Shown in pieces: positions 43,669 to 53,151 of a stretch of 64,000 bases of DNA. The notes below the pieces were generated by a model, which searched no databases, was not told where the DNA came from, and saw only the letters and a program-made list of their open reading frames with translations. Numbering within the stretch: the stretch's first letter is position 1; every line of letters starts with the position of its first letter. A program made the position numbers and the translations under genes. Origin of the DNA: Ignavibacteriota bacterium (GTDB taxonomy: Bacteria > Bacteroidota > Ignavibacteria > Ignavibacteriales > Melioribacteraceae); the NCBI GenBank assembly GCA_016713565.1, contig JADJOX010000003.1:186001-250000 (forward strand), written 5' to 3'.

Positions 43669-46041
43669 TTATTCGCTCTTTTGACTTAATTCTTTCAAAA
43701 TAAAGTTTGGATAAAGTGCATCGTGTACTTTCTCAATAATTATTTTATTCTCGACATTAAATTTTTCTCTAAGTTTAATATCTGTTGACGACGCACCAAT
43801 CTGAACTTCATATTCTCCTTTATCAACAACCCAAGAACTAATTCCGCTCCAAAATGAAGCTAATGAATTCCCATCAATATTAAATGAAACTATCTGACTT
43901 TCTCCAGGTTTTAATTCTTTTGTTTTAGCGAAACTTTTTAATTCGCGAATCGGTTTTTCAATTTCTGTCTGAGGAGCTGAAATATATAATTGTACCACTT
44001 CTTTACCCGCAACTTTTCCTGTATTCGTAATTTTAACAGAACATTTCAAATCTGATGAAAATGTTGTGCCGCTCAATATTAGGTCAGAATAATTAAATGT
44101 AGTATAAGATAGCCCATATCCAAATTCATATGCTGTTGGAACATTAAATGTATTATAATATCTGTAACCGACATAAATTCCCTCTTCATAATAAGAATTT
44201 ACGGGTTCATCTTTAGGCTCTCCCGGAAAACTTTTTGATGAAGGAACATCTTCATATTTAAACGGAAATGAATCCGGTAATTTTCCAGAAGGATTAACTT
44301 TTCCCGAAATTATATCTGCAATAGCGTAACCGCCTTCTTGTCCGGGCTGCCACATCAATAATATTGCGTCTGCATAATCTCTCCAGCTTGCTGTTTCCCA
44401 AACACCCCCAACGTTTAGAATTACAATTACTTTTTTTCCTGCTTTATGAAAAGTTTCAGACACATTTTTTACTAAATTCATTTCGATTTCCGTAATGGGT
44501 AAGTATCCGTTTTCATAATTTTCACCGGCGCTTCTGCCTAATGTAATAATTGCGGCATCGGATTCGGATTCGTATTTTTTTATTTCTTCCGCGGAAAGTT
44601 TTTTATCTCTACTAAAAGCAACTAACCTTTTCTTAAAGTGCAATGGAGCTTGATCGCCAGTTATTCCATTATCTTCCCTCATCTTAGGATTGTTAAAATA
44701 ATCCGGCACGAGGTTTTCTCTTTTAATCTGCTCAATATAATCTTTGTACATTTTTTCAATTTCCGGCAATACTTTAAATCCCGCTGATTTTAAACCGTCA
44801 TTAACTGTAATTGAATGTCTGTTGCTTCTTATTCCTCCGCTTCCGGTTCCGGCTTCAATAAGATAATATCCAATTTTGCCAAATAGTGAAACTTTAATTC
44901 TCGATTTTAACGGAAGCGTGTGATTATCATTTTTCAATAACACAATTCCTTCAGATGCGGCTTCTTTGGCTAATTTTTCGTGTTTTTGTAAATCCGGCTT
45001 GAAACTAGGTTTATAGCCTTGCATACTTGGAGAGTTTAATTTTAATTTCATATTGTAGTATAAATTTTCGTCCAATGTGCTTTCATCCAAATATTTATTT
45101 TTTACTGCGAGTTTCAATTCATTTAGTTCATCGGTATTTCCGCTCATTAAAAGATTATTTCCGGCACGCACTTTTGCGAGTGCGTCACCATAATATCCGT
45201 CGAAATCTGTCATGTACAAACCGTCAAATTTCCATTCATTTCTAACAATATCTTTTAACAGTTCAGGGTTTTCTGCCGTATAAAAACCGTTTAATCTATT
45301 GTATGAAGTCATAATTGATTTAGGATGACTTTCTTTAACGGCAATTTCAAATCCCTTTAAATAAATTTCACGCAAAGCTCTTTGACTGATTACCGCATTA
45401 TATTTTCTTCGGTTGGTTTCCTGATTGTTGGCTAGAAAATGTTTAAGCGTTGCGCCAACTCCTTTTGATTGAATTCCTCTTACCATTGCCGCGGACATTT
45501 TACCTGATAATAATGGATCTTCAGAATAATATTCAAAATTTCGTCCGCAATTAGGATCACGATGTAAATTCAAAGCAGGCATTAAAATTAAATCGTAATC
45601 ATATTCAAGTAACTCATTTCCCAATGCTTCGCCAATTTTTTGCACAAGTTCTGTATTCCATGTTGCGGCTAGACATGTTGAAGTTGGAAACGCTGTTGTA
45701 TAAGTATAATCTTTTGCTCCGTCCGGCGCTTCGGGTTTATTTATTCCGGTCGGACCGTCTGTAAGTGAAGTCGATCGTATCTTTAATCGCGGTATCAATA
45801 ATTTTGAGTTTCGGTTCGCGACGTAAACATCTTCAATTTTTTCCATATTAGAGTCAACTTCCGGTAAAAATCTGCCGTCGCCAACGGTTAAACCAATTTT
45901 TTCTTCTAACGTTAATTGCGAAACTAATTCTTTGGCTTTTTGCTCAATTGATTTATCCACCTGAGCATCAATACGATTTGCAAAAAGTATTAAAAGAGCA
46001 GTAATAAGTAAGGTGAAATTTTTTAAAAACAATTTTTTCAT
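43669..46041 (-). CDS. Glycoside hydrolase family 3 beta-glycosidase
   Basis: A 790-aa secreted GH3 enzyme of the usual three-part layout: TIM barrel (about 30-330), alpha/beta sandwich (about 340-600) and fibronectin-like C-terminus (about 650-775). Signatures are LTLEEKIGLTVGDGRF, RSTSLTDGPTGIN, FLANNQETNRR, and the nucleophile Asp in LYMTDFDGYYG (Asp about 279). The signal peptide is LLITALLILFANRIDAQ. It would release terminal beta-linked glucose, xylose or N-acetylglucosamine; the specificity loop cannot be assigned here. It follows the GH16 gene by 21 bp, a common pair for beta-glucan breakdown (GH16 endo, GH3 exo). Confidence 0.95.
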   Translation of the reverse strand: MKKLFLKNFTLLITALLILFANRIDAQVDKSIEQKAKELVSQLTLEEKIGLTVGDGRFLPEVDSNMEKIEDVYVANRNSKLLIPRLKIRSTSLTDGPTGINKPEAPDGAKDYTYTTAFPTSTCLAATWNTELVQKIGEALGNELLEYDYDLILMPALNLHRDPNCGRNFEYYSEDPLLSGKMSAAMVRGIQSKGVGATLKHFLANNQETNRRKYNAVISQRALREIYLKGFEIAVKESHPKSIMTSYNRLNGFYTAENPELLKDIVRNEWKFDGLYMTDFDGYYGDALAKVRAGNNLLMSGNTDELNELKLAVKNKYLDESTLDENLYYNMKLKLNSPSMQGYKPSFKPDLQKHEKLAKEAASEGIVLLKNDNHTLPLKSRIKVSLFGKIGYYLIEAGTGSGGIRSNRHSITVNDGLKSAGFKVLPEIEKMYKDYIEQIKRENLVPDYFNNPKMREDNGITGDQAPLHFKKRLVAFSRDKKLSAEEIKKYESESDAAIITLGRSAGENYENGYLPITEIEMNLVKNVSETFHKAGKKVIVILNVGGVWETASWRDYADAILLMWQPGQEGGYAIADIISGKVNPSGKLPDSFPFKYEDVPSSKSFPGEPKDEPVNSYYEEGIYVGYRYYNTFNVPTAYEFGYGLSYTTFNYSDLILSGTTFSSDLKCSVKITNTGKVAGKEVVQLYISAPQTEIEKPIRELKSFAKTKELKPGESQIVSFNIDGNSLASFWSGISSWVVDKGEYEVQIGASSTDIKLREKFNVENKIIIEKVHDALYPNFILKELSQKSE

Positions 46042-46062
46042 ATTTATTTTCCCAATTAAATT

Positions 46063-47322
46063 TTAATGTGAAGATTTTTTATAAACTTTTACATAATCAA
46101 CAATAAATACGTCTGGAAAAATTGCTTCGACCAATTCTTCTAATTTTGCGGGAAGTTCCATACTTAAAATTATGTACTCTTCCGTATGCGAAACGGCTTT
46201 TGAAACTTCATAATATTTTAATCCATCTACGAAGAATGAATATTTTTCCGGAGTCCATTCAAGCCCGAATGTGTGAAAGCCATTGTTTACCCCATCAACA
46301 ACGCTTTGTAAGCCTCCTATTGACTGTTGATTTGGACCGTAAGCCCAGTGAAGATTATGCGAAATTATGTTTTCTCCATTCTTTTTAAAATATTCAAAAA
46401 TGTCGATCTCTGTACCAAATTCACCAGGATCTTCTCCACTGGAAATACCGGGTGACTGTATCCAAAATGCTGCCCAATTCCCTTTTGATTTTTGAAGTTG
46501 TGCTCTGCACTCAAAATAACCATACTTAACCATAAATTTATTCTGTGTTCCTACCGCGCCAATTAAAAGAGAATCACCAGATTTAGTTGAATATAATTCT
46601 AAATTACCATCATTAACTTTAACGGCTTTTTCCGATACAAAACCTGCCGCTCGCGGACCAATACCTCTGACTGACCATTTTGAGGTATCAAGCGAATTGC
46701 CGTTAAATTCATCTTCCCATTCTAATTTATATCCTTCTTTTAACGGATCAAATTGAATTTGAGTTAACGGTTTGAACATGTTATCAATTTCAGTTTTATC
46801 ATTGGTTAAAATTATAGGTACTTGCCATAAACCGCCGCTGTTGCCCCAGTCATTTACCTGAATAGCAATTAAATTTACCTCGCCGAATTTTACAAATTTT
46901 GTAATATTGGAAAAAGACGGTTTACTGGCATAACTAATTTTTGCCTCGCCGGCATAAGCAACTTCTTTATCATTGATAAATAATTTATAAGCATCATTCA
47001 CACCGCTGAATTTTATCCAAACTTTTTTGGATTTCCATTCAATTGGAATATTTACTTTTTTTCTATACCATGCAAATCCATCTAAATTAGGATAACCTTG
47101 ATTTTCCCACCTATTTCCCGCGTCAAGCGTATCCCAATTTTTATCATTGTAATTTCCAGTATACCATTTTTCTGAAATGCCAACATTTTGTTCATCAGGC
47201 TTAAAAAGCCAAAGCACATCCAAATTTATTTTTGAAGGAACTTGAGAATGTAAAATTGTTGTGTTAAATGAAAGAAATATTGTAACAAAAACAGCATAAA
47301 ATAGTGCTTTATGATTATTCAT
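46063..47322 (-). CDS. GH16 endo-beta-glucanase-like enzyme with N-terminal GH2-type sugar-binding domain
   Basis: A 419-aa secreted enzyme. Residues about 35-175 form a jelly-roll like the sugar-binding domain of GH2 enzymes (WYRKKVNIPIEWKSKKVWIK, AYKLFINDKEV, GGLWQVPIIL). Residues about 195-415 are GH16: YKLEWEDEFNGNSLDTSKW, YGYFECRAQLQKSKGNWAAFW, the catalytic motif EIDIFE (Glu305, Asp307, Glu310), HTFGLEWTPEKYSFFVDG and VDYVKVY. The motif without an extra residue is the short ExDxxE form. It is expected to cleave internal beta-1,3 or beta-1,3/1,4 bonds or related galactans. It starts 3 bp from the stop of the FG-GAP/sialidase gene, so translation is probably linked. Confidence 0.93.
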   Translation of the reverse strand: MNNHKALFYAVFVTIFLSFNTTILHSQVPSKINLDVLWLFKPDEQNVGISEKWYTGNYNDKNWDTLDAGNRWENQGYPNLDGFAWYRKKVNIPIEWKSKKVWIKFSGVNDAYKLFINDKEVAYAGEAKISYASKPSFSNITKFVKFGEVNLIAIQVNDWGNSGGLWQVPIILTNDKTEIDNMFKPLTQIQFDPLKEGYKLEWEDEFNGNSLDTSKWSVRGIGPRAAGFVSEKAVKVNDGNLELYSTKSGDSLLIGAVGTQNKFMVKYGYFECRAQLQKSKGNWAAFWIQSPGISSGEDPGEFGTEIDIFEYFKKNGENIISHNLHWAYGPNQQSIGGLQSVVDGVNNGFHTFGLEWTPEKYSFFVDGLKYYEVSKAVSHTEEYIILSMELPAKLEELVEAIFPDVFIVDYVKVYKKSSH

Positions 47323-47325
47323 ATT

Positions 47326-50300
47326 TTACTCGTTTATTTTCCAATGAGTTTGAAACAAACTTGTTTTTTCATCTTTTTTATCAATTTGGTAGAAGACTGT
47401 AATTATAGAACCGTCTTCAAGTTGAACAGATGCGGGATAACCTAAATCTCCATTGTCACTTTTACTTAAGTAAATTTCATTTTCCACATCCCAGGTTTCA
47501 CCGCCGTCTTTACTAATGCACGCATATTCTCCGAAAGGATATTTGCGCACGCCATATACGACAAGAATCCATCCATTTTTTAATTCTATCAAATGCGGAG
47601 GGTACCCAAAAATATTTGTTCTGTGTGTTTTCGTCCACGTCATTCCGCCGTCATAACTTTCGGACTGCCTTAAGTATGAATCCGATTTATCTTTTGGCTG
47701 ATAACGGAACATAGCAATTATTTTACCATTGCTTAATTCTACTGCATGAGGTTCATGATAATATTCGATTGTATCTTGATCCCCAATTTCAATTTGTGAA
47801 AATAAATTCCAGCTTATTCCATCATCTTCAGAAATTTCAACGCCTAAGATCTTATTGCTATTAAGCGATGAAGTTCCAACATACAATAATTTTGCGTTTT
47901 TTAGTTCTATGGGTCCATGCGGTGATGAGACTAATTGTTTTACCGGTTTAAGCCAAGTTTTACCTTTATCCGGCGATCTTCGTGTCCAATTACCTAACCA
48001 GAAATTTATGGTTGAATCATTTAATTCACTTCTAATTTTTTGCCATTTAGGATATTTTTCATAATACCTTTCTTTATCAAAAGCCATTGAAGTAAACCAA
48101 TTTACTAGCCATGTTCCTTTTGATGTTTCCATAATTCCAGCGTCTCTATCATCTAATGGCGTATCATTTATTATTTTAGGTTCAGTCCAATCTTTCCCAT
48201 TATTTTTGCTTTTTATTATTTGCGTAATTCCAAATGGACAAACATGATCTGCTCTATTACCTGAAAACACACAGAGTAAGTCACCGGTATTTGTTTTTGA
48301 AATTGTCGGCCAGCCAATATATTTTCCTTCTTCTTTACAAATAACTTTGGTCTCTAATGATTTTACACATTTTGAATTTTCAAAAAAAGTATTTTCTGTT
48401 ACGTTTGTATCGTTAGAGTTTTTTAAATAATAAAAGTATCCGTCTTCAGCGCCGACTAAAAGATCAGGAATATTATTTTTATTCCAATCTACAATTGTTG
48501 GACAAGTAGAATGACCGGCAAGTGTATCTTTTCCTAACATTCCCATATCTTTAAAAACTATTTTTGAATCATCAGCACTTATGTTCTTTAGAAAATTCAC
48601 ATTTTTGCTATTGATCAATAAATCAAGGTTACCATCAAGATCCCAATCAGTAATTGCAATTTTACGTCTTCCGCTTTTTCCAGCTTCCTTTTCATTCAGC
48701 CTAAGCAAATTATTGTTTTCATCGAAAAATATTCTTTTACCCGGTAATAATTTTAATTCATGACCAATCTTTTTTCGTTCGTAAAACGCTAAATAACCTT
48801 CATAATCAAGCATAATAATATCATTTAAACCATCCTTATTCCAATCAATAATAAACGGATTTGTCCGCCATTGAGTAACCAAATTTTTCCCTTCTGGATT
48901 CCACCAATTCCACGCCGGTTTTGGATTTATAATTTCATAATCTACTTCAATAGGTTTTGGTGCCGCTAGTTTTGGATTGTTCATAGTTCCAATATTTTTA
49001 TACCAAAGCATTTTTCCCCATATTGAATTAATAATAATATCTTTTAGATTATCACCATCCCAATCCGCAACGTTTAAAGTTGTATAGCCCCATTTTGCTT
49101 CGCAAGGGCCTTGAATAGATCCGTTTTCTCCCGCTTGAATTCTAATTACATTTTCATCTGATTTTAGATAAACCGGCTCTGCCCATTTGGGCGGATTCGC
49201 GCCACTAAGATTTTCAATAAAGCCTATATAACCCGCGGTATTTCCACAAATTAAATCTTCATCTCCATCATTATCCCAATCGACGCTGAAAGGCGTAACC
49301 AAAGCTCCGAATTTTAACTCATCTGCTTCCTGCTTAAAGAAAATCGGTTTATTAAATTGAGGAATTCCATCTGTAATTTTTCCTGTATTTTCAACAAAAG
49401 CTACTCTTCCATCTTCTTGTCCAACAATCAAATCAATATCGCCATCTTTATCCCAATCTATTGAAACCGGAACGATCATTTCCAAATCCATTGTTATAGG
49501 TTTATTTTCTATTGAAAGAATTTTACCTTCAGAATATTCTGGATTTTCTTTTGTTCCAATATTTTGAAAATATGTAAACTTATCCAAAAATTCACCGCAA
49601 AGAATATCAAGATCGCCATCGTTATCAAAGTCCGATAAATTTGCTGAAGGCATGCCGTAGACATCAATTGGTTTATTATCAGCAAGAATTTTTTTTGGTT
49701 CAATATATTTTGGATTTTCCGTAGATCCAATATTTTTAATTAAATAAACAAATCCATGCAAAGGACCATTTAACCATTTCCCATTTCTATCGAACGCGTT
49801 ATCCCATCCGTAATCAGACCAATCACCAATACTGACAATTAAATCAACCGCTCCATCGTTATTATAATCACTATATTTCCATTGATTTGCTCTTATCTTT
49901 TTACCATCGTCATAAATATTTTCATGCGGGTAAATATTTTCAGTTTTTCCTGAAATCAAGTTTATAATTTCTTTCCCAGGAATAAGATATTTAGGAGAAT
50001 TGTCGACATAAGAAATCTGAATATTTTTATGAGCCGGACCAATTTTTTTACCTGGTTTAAAGACAGGCATTTTAATATTTCCATCAGTATTTTCAAAAAA
50101 GTAAATTCCATTATACGGCACATCATGGCAGTTTACCAATAAATCGTAATCACCGTCATTATCAAAATCAAGCGGTAAAGGCCAAGCCCATAGTCCAACT
50201 CCAAGATCGGCTTTCAGCTTAATATTATTATTTTTTATTCTCTGAAATTTTTCTGATGAATTTTGCGCGTTACATATTGCGATAAATGAAAAACTGAATA

Positions 50301-50358
50301 GAATAGTAAAATTTATTTTAGAAAGAATTATTTTTTTAATTGAAGAATTTTCAATCAC
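47326..50358 (-). CDS. FG-GAP/VCBS repeat propeller fused to a sialidase-like domain
   Basis: A 1010-aa secreted protein. Residues about 35-660 contain at least nine FG-GAP/VCBS calcium-binding repeats (DFDNDGDYDLLV, DYNNDGAVDLIV, DFDNDGDLDILC, DWDKDGDIDLIV, DWDNDGDEDLIC and others). Residues about 690-1008 are a sialidase-like propeller with Asp boxes (SKNNGKDWTEP, SPDKGKTWLKP, SEDDGISWNLF, SYDGGMTWTKT, SKDGGETWDVE). The start is placed at GTG 50358, with GAGG 8 bases upstream and a good signal peptide after it (FTILFSFSFIAICNAQ). A longer reading from TTG 50418 would put the operator inside the coding region. This is the first gene of the twelve-gene block and a fusion architecture I do not know by name. 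Confidence 0.8.
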   Translation of the reverse strand: MIENSSIKKIILSKINFTILFSFSFIAICNAQNSSEKFQRIKNNNIKLKADLGVGLWAWPLPLDFDNDGDYDLLVNCHDVPYNGIYFFENTDGNIKMPVFKPGKKIGPAHKNIQISYVDNSPKYLIPGKEIINLISGKTENIYPHENIYDDGKKIRANQWKYSDYNNDGAVDLIVSIGDWSDYGWDNAFDRNGKWLNGPLHGFVYLIKNIGSTENPKYIEPKKILADNKPIDVYGMPSANLSDFDNDGDLDILCGEFLDKFTYFQNIGTKENPEYSEGKILSIENKPITMDLEMIVPVSIDWDKDGDIDLIVGQEDGRVAFVENTGKITDGIPQFNKPIFFKQEADELKFGALVTPFSVDWDNDGDEDLICGNTAGYIGFIENLSGANPPKWAEPVYLKSDENVIRIQAGENGSIQGPCEAKWGYTTLNVADWDGDNLKDIIINSIWGKMLWYKNIGTMNNPKLAAPKPIEVDYEIINPKPAWNWWNPEGKNLVTQWRTNPFIIDWNKDGLNDIIMLDYEGYLAFYERKKIGHELKLLPGKRIFFDENNNLLRLNEKEAGKSGRRKIAITDWDLDGNLDLLINSKNVNFLKNISADDSKIVFKDMGMLGKDTLAGHSTCPTIVDWNKNNIPDLLVGAEDGYFYYLKNSNDTNVTENTFFENSKCVKSLETKVICKEEGKYIGWPTISKTNTGDLLCVFSGNRADHVCPFGITQIIKSKNNGKDWTEPKIINDTPLDDRDAGIMETSKGTWLVNWFTSMAFDKERYYEKYPKWQKIRSELNDSTINFWLGNWTRRSPDKGKTWLKPVKQLVSSPHGPIELKNAKLLYVGTSSLNSNKILGVEISEDDGISWNLFSQIEIGDQDTIEYYHEPHAVELSNGKIIAMFRYQPKDKSDSYLRQSESYDGGMTWTKTHRTNIFGYPPHLIELKNGWILVVYGVRKYPFGEYACISKDGGETWDVENEIYLSKSDNGDLGYPASVQLEDGSIITVFYQIDKKDEKTSLFQTHWKINE

Positions 50359-50414
50359 GATACTGCCCTCAATTTTAAAATTGGGATATAATATTTTAAT
50401 GATTATCTTATTAG

Positions 50415-50426
50415 GCAATCGTTTGT
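50415..50426. promoter_or_regulatory. LacI-family-like operator, copy 4, in the divergent intergenic region
   Basis: GCAATCGTTTGT, identical to copy 2. It lies between the minus-strand twelve-gene block (start 50358) and the plus-strand alpha-glucuronidase-like gene (start 50531), so one bound regulator could affect both directions. It sits 11 bp downstream of the minus-strand -7 element. Confidence 0.85.
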
Positions 50427-50437
50427 TTCGATATATA

Positions 50438-50468
50438 TAAAGATAAATAAACTTAATACATAAGCAAA
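50438..50468 (-). promoter_or_regulatory. Promoter of the twelve-gene hydrolase block
   Basis: On the minus strand, TTTG (50465-50468), a 19-base spacer and TATCTTTA (50438-50445) match the Bacteroidetes TTTG-N19-TAnnTTTG pattern in all but the last base. The predicted start of transcription would be near 50431, immediately before the operator. Confidence 0.65.
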
Positions 50469-50530
50469 GTGTTTTTATTATTGATTAAATTATTATTGCT
50501 TTATTTCATCTTAATTATTTGCGGGAAAAT

Positions 50531-53143
50531 ATGAAAAATAAGAAGTTACTCAATTTGATTTTTATTGTTCAACTAATTTTTACGATAAATGTCTCAGCCT
50601 CATTAGCTGAAACGGATTTATTCGAAATTGTTATCAGTGAATCAGCTTCATCGATTGAGAAAAATATTGCCTATTTACTTGAGCAAAGGCTGAATGAAAA
50701 AGGTCTGCAAAATGTTGAAATTACTACTGAAAATAATAGTGAAATTTCATCAACAAATTTAATTTTAGGAATACCTAAAAGTCATAAAATTTTAAAGCAA
50801 ATATTTTATTCGAATAGATTAAAAGAATTATCAGAACTTGAGCCGGGTTCTGAAGGATTTTTATTAAAATCAATTTCAAGCAATCCAAATATAATTATAA
50901 TTGCCGGTGTTGACGAAAGAGGCTGTTTATACGGCGTTGGTGAGTTTTTAAGAAAAATTCAAGTTATAAACGGAGCGTTTATTTATGATAAAAATCTAAG
51001 TATAAGAACAGCACCCGCGTTTGAAATAAGAGGGACACAATTTGGTCAAAGTTATGTTGCGAAAAACTTGGCAAAAGTAAGAGATTGGACAGAAGAAGAA
51101 ACCAAAAGAGTAATTTTAGATTATGCTTTGGCAGGCGCTAATATTTTCAATGTTGATCCAGGTCCAATGTTTAATTTTATCAAATCATTTGGGTTAATGA
51201 CACAAGGCGGATTCGGTGCAAATACAGCAGGTGAAGAAGTCCCTGCAGAATGGAATGCGTCCGAATCAATTGGAAGATTAGGGTATATCTGCCCTTCGGT
51301 TCATGAAGCAAGAGAATTTATGTTAAAAAAATGTGAAGATTATTTTAAAAATTCTCCAACTTTTGATCTTGTGAAATTTCACGGCGGCGACGGCGGCGGC
51401 TGTGAATGCGACAAATGCAATCCCTACGGTTTAACGTTTATAAAGTTGGTTGAAGATATGGCGAATATTATTCATAAATATCACCCAACTTCAAGAATAT
51501 ATTTTACTAATCAAAAATTTGATAATGAAGATGATTTTGCAATATTTAATTATCTTCAGGAAAAACCGCGAACTTGGCTATGGGCTTGGGGTTACGGTCC
51601 GGGTTCTGACGCGACCAGCTGGCAGCCGGGACACCGACAAACGCATAGAATGGATTTATTTAAATATCCGGGATTTGGACCTTATGGTTTGTATCCGCAA
51701 GAAATTTTGCATCAGCTTCCGCCTCAACAAAAACTAGTTTTCTATAATGAAATAACTCATTGGAAATACGCCCAGCACGGTTATGTTCAAATGTATCCCA
51801 GAGCGGATAAAAACGGAGATCAACCTCCGCACTGGAGTGAAGACATTTATGAACGAAGACCTGATCAATATTTAACTATGGTATATAATCGTTTAACTTT
51901 TTATGCCTGGCCAAAATATTATCATCGTGTATTTAATGATCTTATGCGTTACGGAATTGGAGATATCACTCATTCAAGCGGTCATCACGATCATTTTAAT
52001 CAATGGATGTGGCAAAGACTTTTATGGTCGCCAAGAATGTCTGTCGAAGATGTTGTAAATGAATATTGCAAAAACTGGTTTGGCGAAGAAGCTGCACCAT
52101 TCATGGCAAAAGCGATTTTTCAGCTGGAAGAAAACTTAGAAGAAAATCCCGAAATTCCATTAGATAAAAAAGAAGGAATAGATAATTATTATGATTTGGT
52201 AAAAAATGCCGGAGTAAAAATTCCGCAGAGCGAATTAAACAATAATTGGCTTTGGCAAATGTATATGCAGAAAGCCGCACTTGATAAATACATCAAGTTA
52301 AAAGTAGCTCAACAAAAAGAATTAGAAACACAAATAGAAAATAATGTGATCGAAATTATATCCGACTTAAATTTGAAAGAAATTGATAAACAGCTGAAAT
52401 TATTTGATGATTTACACGATACGAAGGAAATGCTTTCACTAAAGCAAGAAGCAAAAGAATTAGGCGAATTAAGCAACAAAACTTTTGGCGAAAGGAATGA
52501 AGGATTTTATAATTTGGATCATGATTATATTGGGTTAGGCTGGCTAAAAAGACAATTGGAAAGAGCAGTGAAATCTAAAGATAAAATTGAAAAAGTAAGT
52601 CTTTTAAAAATGATTGCGGATTATGAAAATCCGGGTGACAGCGGATTTTATGATAATCTTGGGACATTTAACAAAGCGCCGAATGTTGTTGTCGGATATC
52701 CGTATGATCACGGTCAGCCTTATTTAAATGATATGTTAGATGAGGGAAACCGACCTTCTCAACGTTCAATGCATTTTACTCAGGATGAAGAAAAAGGTGT
52801 TACTTTAGAATATAGAGATTTAGATACAAATGCTAATTACACTGTTAGATTTACCTTTGTTCGTCCTTGGTATCAGCCAAGATACAATCATCGAATGAAT
52901 CAAAAATCACAGACAATTTATGCCGACGAAATAGTTCTTGCAAAGGAACTGGAAGTACCGTTTAAAATGAGTGATTTTTTTACGTTTAAAGTTCCACGAC
53001 ACGCGACTAAAGACGGAAAATTAATTATAAGATTGGAAAAAGCCCATGATACAGCAATCGGCGACAGAGTTTCAATTGAACAATGGAGAAACTCAGGCGG
53101 CTGGGGCACAATTGTTTCTGAAGTCTGGTTAATGAAAGATTAA
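50531..53143 (+). CDS. Alpha-glucuronidase-like glycoside hydrolase, divergent gene
   Basis: The only plus-strand gene, 870 aa from ATG 50531 (the frame opens at TTG 50519, which I reject because the ATG directly precedes the signal peptide). Layout: signal peptide; GH67/GH20-like N-terminal domain (about 30-150, IVISESASSIEKNIAYLLEQ and IIIAGVDERGCLYGVGEFLRKIQ); a TIM barrel (about 160-500, FEIRGTQFGQ, FHGGDGGGCECDKCNPYG with a Cys cluster, THSSGHHDHFNQWMW); a helical region (about 520-690); and a C-terminal beta domain resembling a carbohydrate-binding module (YRDLDTNANYTVRF). It shares this architecture with the 777-aa protein at 56433. It is divergent from the hydrolase block across the operator region. 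The glycoside it cleaves is unknown; a uronic acid is suggested by the N-terminal domain. Confidence 0.78.
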   Translation: MKNKKLLNLIFIVQLIFTINVSASLAETDLFEIVISESASSIEKNIAYLLEQRLNEKGLQNVEITTENNSEISSTNLILGIPKSHKILKQIFYSNRLKELSELEPGSEGFLLKSISSNPNIIIIAGVDERGCLYGVGEFLRKIQVINGAFIYDKNLSIRTAPAFEIRGTQFGQSYVAKNLAKVRDWTEEETKRVILDYALAGANIFNVDPGPMFNFIKSFGLMTQGGFGANTAGEEVPAEWNASESIGRLGYICPSVHEAREFMLKKCEDYFKNSPTFDLVKFHGGDGGGCECDKCNPYGLTFIKLVEDMANIIHKYHPTSRIYFTNQKFDNEDDFAIFNYLQEKPRTWLWAWGYGPGSDATSWQPGHRQTHRMDLFKYPGFGPYGLYPQEILHQLPPQQKLVFYNEITHWKYAQHGYVQMYPRADKNGDQPPHWSEDIYERRPDQYLTMVYNRLTFYAWPKYYHRVFNDLMRYGIGDITHSSGHHDHFNQWMWQRLLWSPRMSVEDVVNEYCKNWFGEEAAPFMAKAIFQLEENLEENPEIPLDKKEGIDNYYDLVKNAGVKIPQSELNNNWLWQMYMQKAALDKYIKLKVAQQKELETQIENNVIEIISDLNLKEIDKQLKLFDDLHDTKEMLSLKQEAKELGELSNKTFGERNEGFYNLDHDYIGLGWLKRQLERAVKSKDKIEKVSLLKMIADYENPGDSGFYDNLGTFNKAPNVVVGYPYDHGQPYLNDMLDEGNRPSQRSMHFTQDEEKGVTLEYRDLDTNANYTVRFTFVRPWYQPRYNHRMNQKSQTIYADEIVLAKELEVPFKMSDFFTFKVPRHATKDGKLIIRLEKAHDTAIGDRVSIEQWRNSGGWGTIVSEVWLMKD

Positions 53144-53151
53144 CTAAGTTA

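Noticed and set aside
50359..50418. A 20-residue N-terminal extension of the FG-GAP/sialidase protein (TTG start at 50418)
   Set aside because: It would place the operator at the start codon and precede the signal peptide with a non-signal stretch; GTG 50358 has a better Shine-Dalgarno.
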